From a candidate division Hyd24-12 bacterium UBA6080 (GTDB taxonomy: Bacteria > Fermentibacterota > Fermentibacteria > Fermentibacterales > JCC-6), in assembly GCA_002436025.1 (NCBI GenBank), contig DIXM01000012.1, positions 1-64,000 on the forward strand: a stretch of 64,000 nucleotides of DNA, in the 5' to 3' direction. A program made the position numbers and the translations under genes. The notes below the pieces were generated by a model. The model ran no database searches, was not told the DNA's origin, and saw nothing but the letters and a program-made list of their open reading frames with translations. Each line of letters opens with the position of its first letter. The first letter of the stretch is position 1. This document shows positions 63,697 to 64,000 of this stretch, one piece after another.

Positions 63697-64000
63697 CGCT
63701 GCCACACCCAGACGCTGTCATCCTGTGTGCCCGAGGGGAATGCCGGGGCGTAGAGGGAGTCGTACAGAGCCCGCTGCACAGGCTCAAGAAGCATCCTGTG
63801 ATAAAGGGCGGTTTCAGCCGTGGTGCCAGTGAGCACATCCGCGGTTACAATGCTGGAATCGCCCATGAGAAGACCGTTTAGTCCGGCATCTTCAAGGGCT
63901 TTGAAGCCTCCCCTGGCAAGAAAGGCAGTGAGGCGCGGCTGTCCATGCCGGGTCTGATAAAAGGCAGTGATGCGTGTCATGCAGCCCGCGGGCAGGTCGA
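63693..64000 (-). CDS. C-terminus of a larger protein cut by the window edge
   Basis: The open frame continues past position 64000, so the visible 102 codons are a C-terminal end; an internal ATG at 63980 is not needed as a start. Residues read TRITAFYQTRHGQPRLTAFL and end in DSVWVWQR. Soluble, with a helix-rich appearance; possibly the extracytoplasmic end of another membrane glycosyltransferase. ATGA overlap with the GT2 gene places it in the same operon. Confidence 0.5.
   Translation of the reverse strand, partial: DLPAGCMTRITAFYQTRHGQPRLTAFLARGGFKALEDAGLNGLLMGDSSIVTADVLTGTTAETALYHRMLLEPVQRALYDSLYAPAFPSGTQDDSVWVWQR

Noticed and set aside
1..64000. CRISPR arrays, insertion sequences, prophage, rRNA
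   Set aside because: No regularly spaced repeats, transposase motifs or rRNA sequence were seen on reading the window.

Overview
The window comes from a high-GC, Gram-negative, free-living bacterium. It carries a lipid A/LPS core gene set (lpxB, lpxK, a waaA fusion, gmhB, waaF), lipoproteins with lipoboxes, a PorV-like outer-membrane barrel, HslUV, TatA and bacterial housekeeping genes (polA, topA, xerC, nadB, ddl, dapF). Bacterial-type MglA GTPases, a DUF2723 protein, PorV and many GT-C glycosyltransferases would fit an uncultivated lineage near the Fibrobacteres-Chlorobi-Bacteroidetes side of the tree (Fermentibacterota-like is my guess only). No rRNA, insertion sequence, prophage or CRISPR array was seen. 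Gene packing is extreme: ATGA/GTGA/TTGA start-stop overlaps are the rule, TTG and GTG starts are common, all five convergent gene pairs overlap, and no stretch over 300 bases lacks a gene. The longest gap is 221 bases (54200-54420).

Layout. 1-6277 (minus): a PorV-like barrel, surE, two transglutaminase-fold proteins (one active-looking, one degenerate), a GT-C protein with a TPR tail, and the start of another secreted protein. 6357-9689 (plus): lipM, lipA, a tRNA-dihydrouridine synthase and a LysM-like/TPR lipoprotein. 9679-20339 (minus): one ten-gene run with ddl, ltaE, a Gfo/Idh/MocA oxidoreductase, lpxB, a DUF374-WaaA fusion, lpxK, nadB, an NlpC/P60 lipoprotein, mntP and an eight-repeat PQQ-type propeller lipoprotein. 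20432-25491: short alternating units (galE-like and gmhB; M42 peptidase; an anchored protein; a ComEC-like protein without nuclease domain; a SpoU methyltransferase). 25466-32983 (minus): a lipoprotein of the sulfatase fold, polA, waaF, a divergent GT9-like protein, a TPR protein, a CDP-alcohol phosphatidyltransferase and an unknown; the upstream tRNA-Gly(CCC) has its own promoter. 33135-44463 (minus): topA-xerC-DUF2723-hslV-hslU-mglA-STT3-like-dapF.

44510-54199 (minus) is an eleven-to-twelve-gene run led by hpf-hprK-ptsH-ptsI (a PTS regulatory chain with no EII component here), followed by a sugar nucleotidyltransferase, two GT4 glycosyltransferases, a Gx transporter, a DUF4321 protein, tatA, a second mglA and a transmembrane zinc-finger protein. 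A strong hairpin with a T-tract lies between its promoter and hpf, which looks like an attenuator. 54421-56133 (plus) encodes an archaeal-type GatE, the most unexpected gene in the window. 56102-64000 (minus) pairs surface-glycan genes (two GT2 proteins, a GT-C protein, unknowns) with a histidine kinase and an NtrC-type response regulator.

Taken together the window is mostly about building and controlling the cell envelope: lipid A and core sugars, several membrane glycosyltransferases, lipoproteins and protein export, with sugar-phosphate sensing (HPr kinase) and ribosome hibernation in the same transcript as glycan synthesis.
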